Of a stretch of DNA of 64,000 bases, positions 18,484 to 25,543 are shown one piece after another; position 1 is the first letter of the stretch, and every line of letters starts with the position of its first letter. The position numbers and the translations under genes were made by a program. The notes below the pieces were generated by a model. That model searched no databases, was not told where the DNA came from, and saw nothing but the letters and a program-made list of their open reading frames with translations. Source of the stretch: Oceanobacillus manasiensis (GTDB lineage: Bacteria > Bacillota > Bacilli > Bacillales > Amphibacillaceae); NCBI RefSeq assembly GCF_000724085.1, contig NZ_CCDL010000003.1, positions 124,001 through 188,000 on the forward strand. Reading direction: 5' to 3'.

Positions 18484-18537
18484 GCCTATCCACCTTGTGA
18501 AAGTGGGAAGAAGTACAAAAAATGCTGTGATACTTAA
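18484..18537 (+). pseudogene. Orphan SEC-C zinc-motif tail
   Basis: Immediately to the right of the IS3 end, one frame encodes AYPPCESGKKYKKCCDT and a stop. This matches the C-terminal SEC-C zinc-binding motif (PCPCGSGKKYKKCC) found at the end of many SecA-linked and nuclease or helicase proteins. There is no upstream part of such a gene on the other side of the IS apart from 38 bases, so the gene body has been lost. Confidence 0.75.
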
Positions 18538-18686
18538 AGTGGTGAAGGTAATCATATATAGGACCATGTTAAATTAAGATACTAAAAAATATGTCTGATC
18601 TTTAGAAATTTATAAGATAGTTGTTTAATGACTCTCAATTAATTTATCTTTTATCGTTGAAAAGTTGTTTTGCTTTGAATATAAAA

Positions 18687-18730
18687 ACACCTCTTGTTTA
18701 TAGTTAACCTATAACAAGAGGTGTTTTTTA
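18687..18730 (+). terminator. Rho-independent terminator
   Basis: A long near-perfect hairpin (AACACCTCTTGTTTATAG pairing with CTATAACAAGAGGTGTT around a TTAAC loop) followed by a T run. It closes off transcription from the SEC-C/Gabija side before the RNA units that follow. Its T run merges into the TATAAT box of the first RNA unit. Confidence 0.85.
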
Positions 18731-18739
18731 TAATATTAA

Positions 18740-18800
18740 GAGAGCTAACATCCAATGGGGGAATCACCGAAGTGACCCATTTCAAAGGAGAGAAGCGCTC
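18740..18800 (+). ncRNA. 61-nt structured RNA, copy 1 (upstream of HEPN gene)
   Basis: This 61-base unit aligns without gaps to the one at 18912-18972. It folds into a closing stem GAGAGCT/AGCGCTC with one mismatch, a second stem (TCC.. with ..GGA), then GGG/CCC and an apical TCAC-CGAA-GTGA hairpin. The core GGGGGAATCACCGAAGTGA is identical in both copies, while stem bases differ in compensating ways. A TATAAT box ends 5 bases before the 5' base and ATTTTCT follows the 3' base. This suggests a short independently made RNA. Confidence 0.72.
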
Positions 18801-18813
18801 ATTTTCTCAAGTT

Positions 18814-18839
18814 GTTTATGTTATTAACATAACATAAAC
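18814..18839. promoter_or_regulatory. 11-bp inverted repeat between the two RNA units
   Basis: GTTTATGTTAT and its exact reverse complement ATAACATAAAC are separated by four bases (TAAC). No T run follows, so it is more likely an operator or a spacer hairpin than a terminator. It lies 14 bases after copy 1 of the structured RNA. Confidence 0.5.
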
Positions 18840-18878
18840 ATATATCTCTGTCAAACGCAAATATGAGTAAACATTAAT

Positions 18879-18906
18879 TCAAATCAATAAGGATTTAATC
18901 TATAAT
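18879..18906 (+). promoter_or_regulatory. Sigma-A-type promoter of RNA copy 2
   Basis: TTCAAA at 18879 and a perfect TATAAT at 18901 are separated by 16 bases. The expected start, about 6-8 bases after the -10 box, falls on the first base of the 61-nt RNA unit at 18912. Copy 1 has the same arrangement (TATAAT at about 18729, unit at 18740), although its -35 box is weaker. Confidence 0.65.
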
Positions 18907-18911
18907 AAAAA

Positions 18912-18972
18912 GAGCACTGGCATCTTCTGGGGGAATCACCGAAGTGATCCATTTCAGAAGAGAGAAGTACTC
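18912..18972 (+). ncRNA. 61-nt structured RNA, copy 2 (upstream of HEPN gene)
   Basis: Second 61-base unit. The closing stem GAGCACT/AGTACTC has its mismatch at the same position as copy 1, the middle stem CTTCTG/CAGAAG is perfect, and the apical TCAC-CGAA-GTGA hairpin with its GGGGGAA 5' side is unchanged. Relative to copy 1, pair 5-57 changed from G-C to A-T and pair 14-48 from C-G to T-A, which is covariation. TTTTCTGTTCTT follows the stem, so it can end itself like an intrinsic terminator. The HEPN gene starts 17 or 68 bases later. Confidence 0.75.
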
Positions 18973-19040
18973 TTTTCTGTTCTTATATTATGCCAATGGG
19001 TTCTGAATTATTTATATGGATAAAGAAAGGATTGTTTAAA

Positions 19041-20810
19041 TTGTCCGAAGCTTTCAATGCCAAGAAATATTTTATAAACGGATTTAAATATTACATAAAG
19101 AATGACAATAAGTCATTGTCGAAAATATTTATGCCTAGTATCAGAGAGTTACTCATTGATTATATCGAAATCCATGAGGATATAAATACAAACCTTCAAT
19201 TGGATAAACTAAGTAATGCTAGAAATGAACATCTGGAAGCCATGGTTTATTACATTAAAAGTAATATTTTATATGAGGACAGTCCCTACAGCAAGGAGTT
19301 AGGTTTACTTGTACATCAATTAGAAAATAAAAAAGAAAATTTTTTATTTTATTCTCAAGTATTCACTTTGTGTAATTCACTCATTAAAAAAATAGATAGG
19401 GCTAATATCTATTCTCAAATAGTTGAGCAAGTAAAGAAATATACTAGATTTAGTCAAGTAGAGAAAGCAATTCACTTCATTATAAATGAATTATTATATG
19501 ACGGCTATTCTTTGAAATATTTAAACTCCTGGTATAATAGCAACCTCGGTAGAATGAATATTGACGAGCCTAATATAAATAATGTGTTAAATATGTTTGC
19601 GCAATTAAAGCAAGAGGATAAAAAATTTGTTTACTACATTAATGTGTTAGAGAACAAGTATTTCGTAGAAAATAAGTTGAATATTGATTTCAATCTTACA
19701 TTATCTAAAGTAGATGAGAAAGGTCTAAAATCAGTTGAGAATAAGACCTTTTTACAAAATGCTAAAGGATACAACATTTGTAACATTGAAATTCAGACAA
19801 AGGATTATTATAAAGGACTTGATAACATATTAAATTCAATCAATTCTTATTTTCAAATGATTAATTATGTTTCTTTATCAGATATGAAGTTGTTTATGGA
19901 TAGAATTATTTGTGCCAAACCAGATGGAACATTTGAAAATATCAGGATAAAAGAAGATCAGATATCTCATGACGCAGAGATATTGTTTGATAATACTGAG
20001 AATCGAGAGATACAAGATGTTAAGGATTTTATACGTTACAGAGAGAAGGTATTCACTGAGAATATAAATTCGCAAGAAGTTTTCAATATTCAAAGGGCAT
20101 TAAACATAATTAAAAGCCAAATAACTCAATCACAAGAAAATAAAATAATCAATTTATGGGCGGTACTAGAATACATGCTTACATTTAAAGAATCTGGGGG
20201 AAGTATAATTTCCAAAGTAAAAGATATAGTTCCTAAAGTGGTAAGTTTATATTTCCTTAAAGACAAAATAAATGTATTTTGGAGTCACATTTACGATCAA
20301 AGAAATAGAGATATCCCTATCGTTAACGAATTTCTTCAATGCAAAAAAAAGGATGATAATTATCAATACGATTTAAATAAGCTAATACAGTTCATCTCAC
20401 AAAAAGGTAAATCACTCATTTCAGAATTAGAATTCAGTGCAATACTCTCGAAAGAGATTGCTGAGATAGGTTTATATCTTGAGAAACCTAAAGAGTTAGC
20501 AAAACAAATAGAACTTAGGAATAAAGAAATCAATTATGATTTAGTTCGGATATATAGAGCGAGAAATATGTTAATTCACTCAGGACGAGAAACCAAGACA
20601 GATTTAAATTGCAAGGCATTAAGATTATATAAATACAACAACAATTTAATAGGTTTAGTTATTTATTATATGTGTGAGAATCCACACTATAGAATAACAG
20701 AAATCTTAAATTCTATTGACTATACATATGATAATTATCTGGACGAATTAAAAAAAAGTTCAATCAGTAAAAATGAGATTGTAAAGCCCAAATATCTCTT
20801 TATTAGTTAA
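19041..20810 (+). CDS. HEPN-domain (ApeA-like) protein, putative RNase toxin/effector
   Basis: A protein of about 589 residues from a TTG at 19041 that has AGAAAGG ten bases upstream; an in-frame ATG at 18990 lacks a ribosome site but is possible. The C-terminal third looks like an ApeA-type HEPN domain: helix KIINLWAVLEYMLTF near residues 368-382 and the RNase motif R-N-M-L-I-H (Arg 508, His 513) in YRARNMLIHSG. The N-terminal 350 residues are helical, Lys/Asn rich and unrecognised. HEPN RNases cleave RNA in toxin-antitoxin and abortive-infection systems. The two RNA units just upstream make RNA-controlled activity the leading idea. Confidence 0.65.
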   Translation: MSEAFNAKKYFINGFKYYIKNDNKSLSKIFMPSIRELLIDYIEIHEDINTNLQLDKLSNARNEHLEAMVYYIKSNILYEDSPYSKELGLLVHQLENKKENFLFYSQVFTLCNSLIKKIDRANIYSQIVEQVKKYTRFSQVEKAIHFIINELLYDGYSLKYLNSWYNSNLGRMNIDEPNINNVLNMFAQLKQEDKKFVYYINVLENKYFVENKLNIDFNLTLSKVDEKGLKSVENKTFLQNAKGYNICNIEIQTKDYYKGLDNILNSINSYFQMINYVSLSDMKLFMDRIICAKPDGTFENIRIKEDQISHDAEILFDNTENREIQDVKDFIRYREKVFTENINSQEVFNIQRALNIIKSQITQSQENKIINLWAVLEYMLTFKESGGSIISKVKDIVPKVVSLYFLKDKINVFWSHIYDQRNRDIPIVNEFLQCKKKDDNYQYDLNKLIQFISQKGKSLISELEFSAILSKEIAEIGLYLEKPKELAKQIELRNKEINYDLVRIYRARNMLIHSGRETKTDLNCKALRLYKYNNNLIGLVIYYMCENPHYRITEILNSIDYTYDNYLDELKKSSISKNEIVKPKYLFIS

Positions 20811-21181
20811 ATTTAATGAATCTGTTTGCAGCTAAAGCTACAATTATTGCTGTGTTCCCTTTTGAACGAGAACAGTAGGGCCCTACGTTAGATGATTGAG
20901 GGTGAAATGTATTTTATTAAAGAACAATATTCACAATAAAAGTTAGTTAGGTGAATTCCAATACTCTTATTTATTGTCTACTAACAGTACTCAACACACG
21001 TCGAGTGCGTGGCGTTGATAGAGTTAAAATAGCTTGGTATCAATAGGTTTAGCAGACTTTAGGTGAAAATTGAAGTGTGTTTTATGTTCCCTCGGACTTA
21101 TGTTCGGGGGATTTTTTGACCCCCGGGGGCCTACTTTTACGCAGAAAGAGTGGTGGAATTTTACAGAGAGGGTTAAGCAAT
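20811..21181. other. Intergenic region with no assignable gene
   Basis: About 370 bases between the HEPN gene and a restriction-subunit fragment. It contains CCCCCGGGGGCC and other GC-rich stretches at 21120-21130 unlike its AT-rich surroundings, and frames broken by stops. I see no intact gene; it is probably debris from lost defence genes. Confidence 0.4.
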
Positions 21182-21493
21182 ATGACGGAAGGTATGCTCG
21201 AAACAATCCGAAAAGCTATTCCTAATTCTGCTTGGGTTGGTTATACCGGTACACCAAAATTCCCTGAAACACGAGAAATCTTTGGTGAACATCTACATGC
21301 ATATACCATTAAAGAAGCTATTGCGGATAAAAACGTCTTAGGGTTTAACGTTGAATTCAAGGAAACGATCGAACCTCCCGTAGATCCTACTGAAGATGAT
21401 ATCGATGATAATGTTCGTGGTAGTGTTTATGACTATAGTCCAGATCAGGATGTTCCTTTAATCAACTTAGAATCTGGTCCTGATGAAGGTTAA
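21182..21493 (+). pseudogene. Fragment of type I restriction enzyme R subunit (HsdR)
   Basis: About 100 codons match the helicase part of HsdR: MLETIRKAIPNSAWVGYTGTP (motif III region of the SF2 motor) followed by REIFGEHLHAYTIKEAIADK and VLGFNVEFKETIEPP. The N-terminal nuclease, the DEAH motif and everything after are missing, and no HsdM or HsdS genes are nearby. It is the relic of a type I restriction-modification system. Confidence 0.8.
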
Positions 21494-21640
21494 TTTTCGC
21501 TTTCTCGTTTTCATTTCCTCCACCCACTTATAAACTTCTTCAAAATCTCTTTCCAAATAATCATACACAGTTGTTCGCGATAGATTACATTTTCTAGCTA
21601 TAGCAGCAATTTTAAAACCATGCTTCTTCAATTGATGCAC
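21494..21640 (-). pseudogene. Transposase helix-turn-helix fragment
   Basis: Read on the minus strand, this piece encodes HQLKKHGFKIAAIARKCNLS and RTTVYDYLERDFEEV, the helix-turn-helix pattern found in IS21- and ISL3-type transposases. It has no catalytic domain and directly abuts the HsdR fragment, so an insertion sequence probably destroyed that gene and then decayed. Confidence 0.6.
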
Positions 21641-21816
21641 TTATACAATCACTTCTAATTAAGACACCTTCCCAGCCCTCCAACATGTAGTTTACTAATT
21701 AAGTCTAACTGATGGGCGTTGATTTGAGTAGAAAGTGTTCAGTTCTAACGAGCAAAAACAGTTCAATTTAGTTTAGCAGTTACAAATTTTTATAAAGGTA
21801 TGAGTAATATTTAAAA

Positions 21817-21850
21817 ACGTTTATAAACTATTATATACATTTACAAACTA
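21817..21850. promoter_or_regulatory. Two direct 14-bp repeats, each partly palindromic
   Basis: ACGTTTATAAACTA at 21817 and ACATTTACAAACTA at 21837 are spaced exactly 20 bases apart, two helical turns. The first contains the perfect palindrome GTTTATAAAC. They lie about 50 bases before the recombinase-like gene, so they could be binding sites for that protein or for a regulator. Confidence 0.5.
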
Positions 21851-21896
21851 AATGGATATGATTAACATACAACATGCCTAATGGAGCGGATTAATT

Positions 21897-22529
21897 ATGA
21901 GTAATAAGACTTTTGCATATCTAAGTGTATCTAGCAGTGATCAAAATGAAGCTAGACAGCTGAAAGAAATTCAGAAATTGGGAATAAATGAATGTGACAT
22001 TTTCATGGATAAACAAAGCGGTAAGGATTTTAACAGACCGCAATATCAAGCTCTAAAACAATGCTTGCGAGAAGGTGATTTACTATATATAAAATCTATA
22101 GACAGATTTGGTAGTAGCTCTAAGGAAATTAAGAAAGAATGGGAAGAAATTACTCAAGATATTAAGGCAGAAATAAAAGTCTTAGATATGCCATTGCTAG
22201 ATACTACAAAATATAAAGACCAATTAGGTACGTTTGTTAGTGAGTTGGTACTGCAAGTATTGTCATTTGTTGCTGAGCGGGAGCGAGAAAATATTAGAAA
22301 ACGACAAGCAGAAGGTATAGCAGATGCAAAAGCAAGTGGAAGGCATTTAGGAAGACCCAAACTAGAGTTAGATACACTGAGCAAGAAACAAAGAATGGAC
22401 TTGGAAAAAAACTATCAAGCGTGGAGGGACAAAATAATTACAGGAGTTCAATTTGCTACTATATTACAATTAAAAAAGAACTCTTTTTATAAAATAATTA
22501 AAAAATATGAAAAAAGTAAACATGAATAA
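21897..22529 (+). CDS. Serine recombinase/resolvase family protein, catalytically altered
   Basis: A 210-residue resolvase/invertase-family protein. It keeps the nucleophile region YLSVSSSDQN (Ser 12), SIDRFG (Arg 70) and the long E-helix region ELVLQVLSFVAERERENIRKRQAEG followed by GRPKLELD and a helix-turn-helix tail. Two arginines that activate the nucleophile are replaced: YxRVS is YLSVS (Ser 10) and DRxGR is DRFGS (Ser 73). It may therefore bind DNA without efficient strand exchange. Its stop lies 22 bases before the sce7726-like gene, suggesting one transcript. Confidence 0.85.
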   Translation: MSNKTFAYLSVSSSDQNEARQLKEIQKLGINECDIFMDKQSGKDFNRPQYQALKQCLREGDLLYIKSIDRFGSSSKEIKKEWEEITQDIKAEIKVLDMPLLDTTKYKDQLGTFVSELVLQVLSFVAERERENIRKRQAEGIADAKASGRHLGRPKLELDTLSKKQRMDLEKNYQAWRDKIITGVQFATILQLKKNSFYKIIKKYEKSKHE

Positions 22530-22551
22530 CATAAAAGAAAAGAGTGGTTAG

Positions 22552-23355
22552 ATGGAAAATGCAAAATTTAATGATTGGTTTAATAAAAAAACAATTACAA
22601 AGCTAATTGAAAAAGATATCGATGAGAAAGTATCGAAACAATTAGTTAATTCCAAAAGCTTATATAAAGAAATGGCATTTTCTTATAGGAATGAGTTCTT
22701 CTATAAAAATACTCTTTTCAACAAGTGTGTTTTAGGGAGGTATAGTTTAAATACAACAGTTGCATTAAGTGAATTTGAGATCGACAATTCAAAGGCAGAT
22801 TTTGCAATAATTAATAAGAAAAAGTCTTTTGTTGTAGAGATTAAAACCGACTTAGACACATTAGACAAATTGATATATCAAATTGAAGATTATTATAAAG
22901 TCTTTTCTTTAGTGTATGTACTAACTTCGGAGAACTACTATTATCAAGTGTACCGCTTAGTTAAAAATACAAGTGTAGGAATTATGGTATTAACCAAGAG
23001 GAACACTATTAGTATTAGAAAGTTTGCAAAAGATGACGTCAGCAAATTGAAACATGAAAATCTTTTCAGGCTTTTAAGGAAGGAAGAGTATGAGGACTTA
23101 ATTGAAAATCAATTCAAAGAAGTTCCAGAGGTAAAACCTATCTTCAGATATTCGGCATACTTAGACGTGTATAAACAATTAGAATTAGAAAAATCCCAAA
23201 AACTAGTATTTAAGGAGATTTTAAGAAGGATAAACAGATTTGATGTAGAATATTTAAAGAGAGTGCCTTTGGAATTAAGATGGCTAGTTTACCAATCACA
23301 TTTAAATCGTGAAAAATTTGAAAGGCTCTTAAATAATTTACAAGGGGGCATTTAA
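22552..23355 (+). CDS. sce7726 family protein (PD-(D/E)xK nuclease-like)
   Basis: A 267-residue protein of the family annotated as sce7726. The middle carries a nuclease-like core: KADFAIINKKKSFVVEIKTDLDTLDKLIYQIEDYYKVF, whose Asp, Glu-x-Lys and following Gln helix fit a PD-(D/E)xK active site. The N-terminus is a helical head and the C-terminus a Lys/Arg-rich helical tail. Its gene ends exactly at the base before the ATG of the sce7725-like gene, as is usual for this pair. Function is unproved; the location in a defence island supports a defence role. Confidence 0.78.
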   Translation: MENAKFNDWFNKKTITKLIEKDIDEKVSKQLVNSKSLYKEMAFSYRNEFFYKNTLFNKCVLGRYSLNTTVALSEFEIDNSKADFAIINKKKSFVVEIKTDLDTLDKLIYQIEDYYKVFSLVYVLTSENYYYQVYRLVKNTSVGIMVLTKRNTISIRKFAKDDVSKLKHENLFRLLRKEEYEDLIENQFKEVPEVKPIFRYSAYLDVYKQLELEKSQKLVFKEILRRINRFDVEYLKRVPLELRWLVYQSHLNREKFERLLNNLQGGI

Positions 23356-24300
23356 ATGTATTTTCCGTTTTTACGAGGTAAACAGCACGAGTTATTTGCA
23401 CTAAGAGATTTGAAAGATTCTAATGTTTTGTCAGGAGAAGTATTACCAGTTATCGAGCCAGTTAAATATTCTACACAGTTGGTGAGTACAGTAAGGGGAT
23501 TACTTGATGATAACCGAAAATTGATTATGATAATGAATCCCAGTGTAGGAACATTTGTGGACGATTTAAATGACAATGAAGAACTAATGGAAGAAATTTT
23601 AGAACTTATGGGAGAACAGAATGCGACTATTGGTTATTACTTGAACTCGAATGCAGCTATAGAAGAATTGCCCCAACTTGTTAACAGATGTGAAAGAACT
23701 CTGCGGGAAACAGCGGTTTTTCACAGTGATTTAAGACATTTAGATACTTATGATGTAATGTTTGCTGAAAATGAAGCAAGGTATAATTTTGTTGCTGACA
23801 TAAAGCCCCTCAAGAGAAGATTTGCAAATAATAATGGAGTCATCTTAAGAGATTCTTTTATAAAACGTACACCTAACGCTGAATATCTGAATCATCAAGT
23901 TGAGTGGTTTTCTTCAGACCATTTAGATTTTGAACAAGAAGGATTCTTAGGTTTTTCTGATTATTCTATTGTAGGTGAAGAATATACTGAAAGCGGATTC
24001 GGTGCTAAAGCTGTTGCTTTTCATATTCTTTATCCCGATGAAGCGAAGAATTTATGGGTGAGGCATTTTGTATCGGATTCAAATGAAAATCGGGCTGACC
24101 AAGCGGGTAAATTCGGTGAAGCTCTTTATAAATTCATAGATTGGTATAACCAAAATGAAACAGCATTAATTGATACAGAAGGAATAAATGAATTATTAGA
24201 GTGTTATAAAAATGGTAACTATCCTGGTCTAGGAATGCTAAAGCGTTATTCAATTAAACACCATTTAGAACTTGTTGGTAATATGTTGGTGAAGGTTTAA
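23356..24300 (+). CDS. sce7725 family / beta-family protein
   Basis: A 314-residue protein that starts MYFPFLRGKQHELFALRDL, the signature opening of sce7725/beta-family proteins, with VLPVIEPV soon after. The alternation of strands and helices fits a TIM-barrel-like fold. A ribosome site AAGGGGG lies inside the end of the preceding gene, so translation is coupled. The pair with the sce7726-like nuclease is a conserved two-gene unit without known function. A terminator follows directly. Confidence 0.78.
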   Translation: MYFPFLRGKQHELFALRDLKDSNVLSGEVLPVIEPVKYSTQLVSTVRGLLDDNRKLIMIMNPSVGTFVDDLNDNEELMEEILELMGEQNATIGYYLNSNAAIEELPQLVNRCERTLRETAVFHSDLRHLDTYDVMFAENEARYNFVADIKPLKRRFANNNGVILRDSFIKRTPNAEYLNHQVEWFSSDHLDFEQEGFLGFSDYSIVGEEYTESGFGAKAVAFHILYPDEAKNLWVRHFVSDSNENRADQAGKFGEALYKFIDWYNQNETALIDTEGINELLECYKNGNYPGLGMLKRYSIKHHLELVGNMLVKV

Positions 24301-24309
24301 AATGTATAA

Positions 24310-24347
24310 AATGAGACCTATCTCTTAATGAGTTAGGTCTTATTTTG
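24310..24347 (+). terminator. Rho-independent terminator after the sce7725-like gene
   Basis: AATGAGACCTA pairs with TAGGTCTTATT (one G-T pair) around a 13-base loop, and TTTTGTT continues the tail. It ends the recombinase/sce7726/sce7725 unit. Confidence 0.8.
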
Positions 24348-24432
24348 TTATTCCTTTACGTCAATTTTAGAGGTGTGGAATTGTGCTTCTTATTAGTTTA
24401 CTGATTTCATCCGAACCACTCGCCACGCTGGA

Positions 24433-24733
24433 GTGAGACAAGAAGATGTTAGCAAAACAAAGTCCTACAAGTTTTATCTTTTTTGGATAACCTCCCCACC
24501 GATAGTACTGCATTTATTTGGTAAACCTGTTGCGTTAATCACCCTTTATGGAATTCTAGGTGCACTATTTATGCTTTTTTTACTATAACACTTATCTATC
24601 TCTTATATCTAGGCAAATTGACAATCCGTTTAGAAGTGACAAACTTTCGAAAATTGTCCTTTCGCTTAGTGAATTATTATTTACCGTCCTAACATGTATC
24701 AAACTGTACAATATAATTGGCGGATTCTTTTAG
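24433..24733 (+). pseudogene. Decayed C-terminus of an Nramp-type Mn/Fe transporter
   Basis: One frame reads SYKFYLFWITSPPIVLHLFG followed by KPVALITLYGILGALFMLFL, the penultimate helices of Nramp divalent-metal transporters (GKPV-L--YG-LGA-FMPFL). Other frames then give TLIYLLY and NPFRSDKLSKIVLSLSELLF, the expected next segments. At least two frameshifts and several stops break it, and the first nine helices are gone. It lies close to the manganese-oxidase cluster. Confidence 0.7.
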
Positions 24734-24759
24734 GGCATTACAAACAATCGAGAGGAATA

Positions 24760-24805
24760 GTAAAGGATTGGAGACTACAATGACTCCAATCCTTTTACGT
24801 TAAAA
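24760..24805. terminator. Inverted repeat, possible bidirectional terminator
   Basis: GTAAAGGATTGGAG pairs with CTCCAATCCTTTTAC around an 10-base loop. The tails on either side are only moderately T rich, so efficiency is uncertain. Confidence 0.55.
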
Positions 24806-24819
24806 AAGTATTCTAATGA

Positions 24820-24847
24820 ACAAGAAAGCCCTCCATTTCATACTTTA
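24820..24847 (+). promoter_or_regulatory. Sigma-K/sigma-E-like promoter of the coat-like gene
   Basis: CATACTTTA at 24839 matches the mother-cell -10 consensus CATANNNTA exactly, and an AC dinucleotide lies 17 bases upstream, as for sigma-K. The expected start (about 24854) is just before the AAGGAGG ribosome site at 24861. Confidence 0.6.
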
Positions 24848-24873
24848 CAGTAAGTGTGAAAAGGAGGTTGAGT

Positions 24874-25296
24874 ATGAAAATTAGACAAGGTGCAACCCCA
24901 CTCCGTGTCTATGAACAAAAAGGAATAATCTCTAGGATTGGAATGGATTATGTAGATTTGCAGCAAAGTGATAATACAACGATTAGAGTGTTAACAAAAT
25001 GGATTACGAATATTAAGTGGGTAGATCCACATTGTAGAAACAAGTGCCTAGACAATGTAGACCTTGAGAAAACATGCGATAACAAAAAACATCAACGACG
25101 TTGCTCGGATTGTCATCGGCAACATCAAAATTGCCATTGTCGCCTCAAAAAAGACAACATCAAGGACCCAGTCATCCCATATTGCGATGGGCGAATTTAT
25201 CTACGCTTAGCAGGATTAACCAATGACCTCCCTTACAAACTATTCCGCCACAAAGGATGTAAAGTAGTGTTAGAACTATCAAGCGAATCTAGTTGA
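24874..25296 (+). CDS. Putative spore-coat/outer-layer protein with Cys/His-rich middle
   Basis: A 140-residue protein from the ATG at 24874 that follows AAGGAGG; an upstream extension is unlikely. The N-terminal part (VYEQKGIISRIGMDYVDLQQ, then VLTKWITNIKWVD) resembles the beta-barrel LSM-like fold of DUF2642 spore-coat proteins. The middle is full of Cys and His (HCRNKC, CDNKKHQRRCSDCHRQHQNC) and may bind metal or cross-link. The sigma-K-like promoter supports late mother-cell expression. Confidence 0.6.
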   Translation: MKIRQGATPLRVYEQKGIISRIGMDYVDLQQSDNTTIRVLTKWITNIKWVDPHCRNKCLDNVDLEKTCDNKKHQRRCSDCHRQHQNCHCRLKKDNIKDPVIPYCDGRIYLRLAGLTNDLPYKLFRHKGCKVVLELSSESS

Positions 25297-25314
25297 GCAT
25301 GAACAGTTAAAGAA

Positions 25315-25365
25315 AAAACCGGAACATGATGGTCTCTCCACTAATCATATTCCGGTTATTATGTT
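25315..25365. terminator. Rho-independent terminator
   Basis: AACCGGAACATGAT pairs with ATCATATTCCGGTT (one mismatch) around a short loop, with A-rich sequence before and T-rich sequence after. It ends the preceding gene. Confidence 0.75.
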
Positions 25366-25395
25366 GTTAATAGGTGAGAGCTTATATAAAGTGGA

Positions 25396-25503
25396 GGAAA
25401 TACATGAAGACTCCAGCGGGATTAAAAGGCATAGGTGAGACCCCACAGTGCTGTAAAGCACGAGGAGGCTCACCAGCCGCCCGCGGAAAGCGAATGTATT
25501 TCC
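25396..25503. repeat. Bacillaceae intergenic structured repeat
   Basis: A 108-base element closed by GGAAATACAT (25396) and ATGTATTTCC (25494). Inside are GACTCC, GCGGG with CCCGC, GGTGAG with CTCACC, and a small AGTGC/GCAC hairpin. I recognise the GACTCC-GCGGG-GGTGAGACCCC-GAGGAGGCTCACC-CCCGCGGAAAGCG pattern as a common intergenic repeat of Bacillus-related genomes. It is single in this window and lies between two convergent genes. Confidence 0.65.
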
Positions 25504-25543
25504 GGAACGGTAATTATAAATCTTACTAGGCCTTCGTAGTATT

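Larger units (their letters stand above)
17261..18486 (-). mobile_element. IS3-family insertion sequence
   Basis: An element of about 1.2 kb with orfA and orfB on the minus strand. The ends are imperfect inverted repeats: TGTCAACACTAAACTGGACC at 17261 and, read inward from the right, GGCTACACTAAGTTGGAC ending near 18485. Both genes are intact. It lies 38 bases after the helicase stop codon, and the right end abuts the last codons of an otherwise missing SEC-C gene, so its arrival was linked to a deletion or to a rearrangement. Confidence 0.82.

Noticed and set aside
18740-18972. The two RNA units as a T-box or other known riboswitch
   Set aside because: No T-box sequence, no specifier loop, and each unit is only 61 bases with its own promoter-like box.
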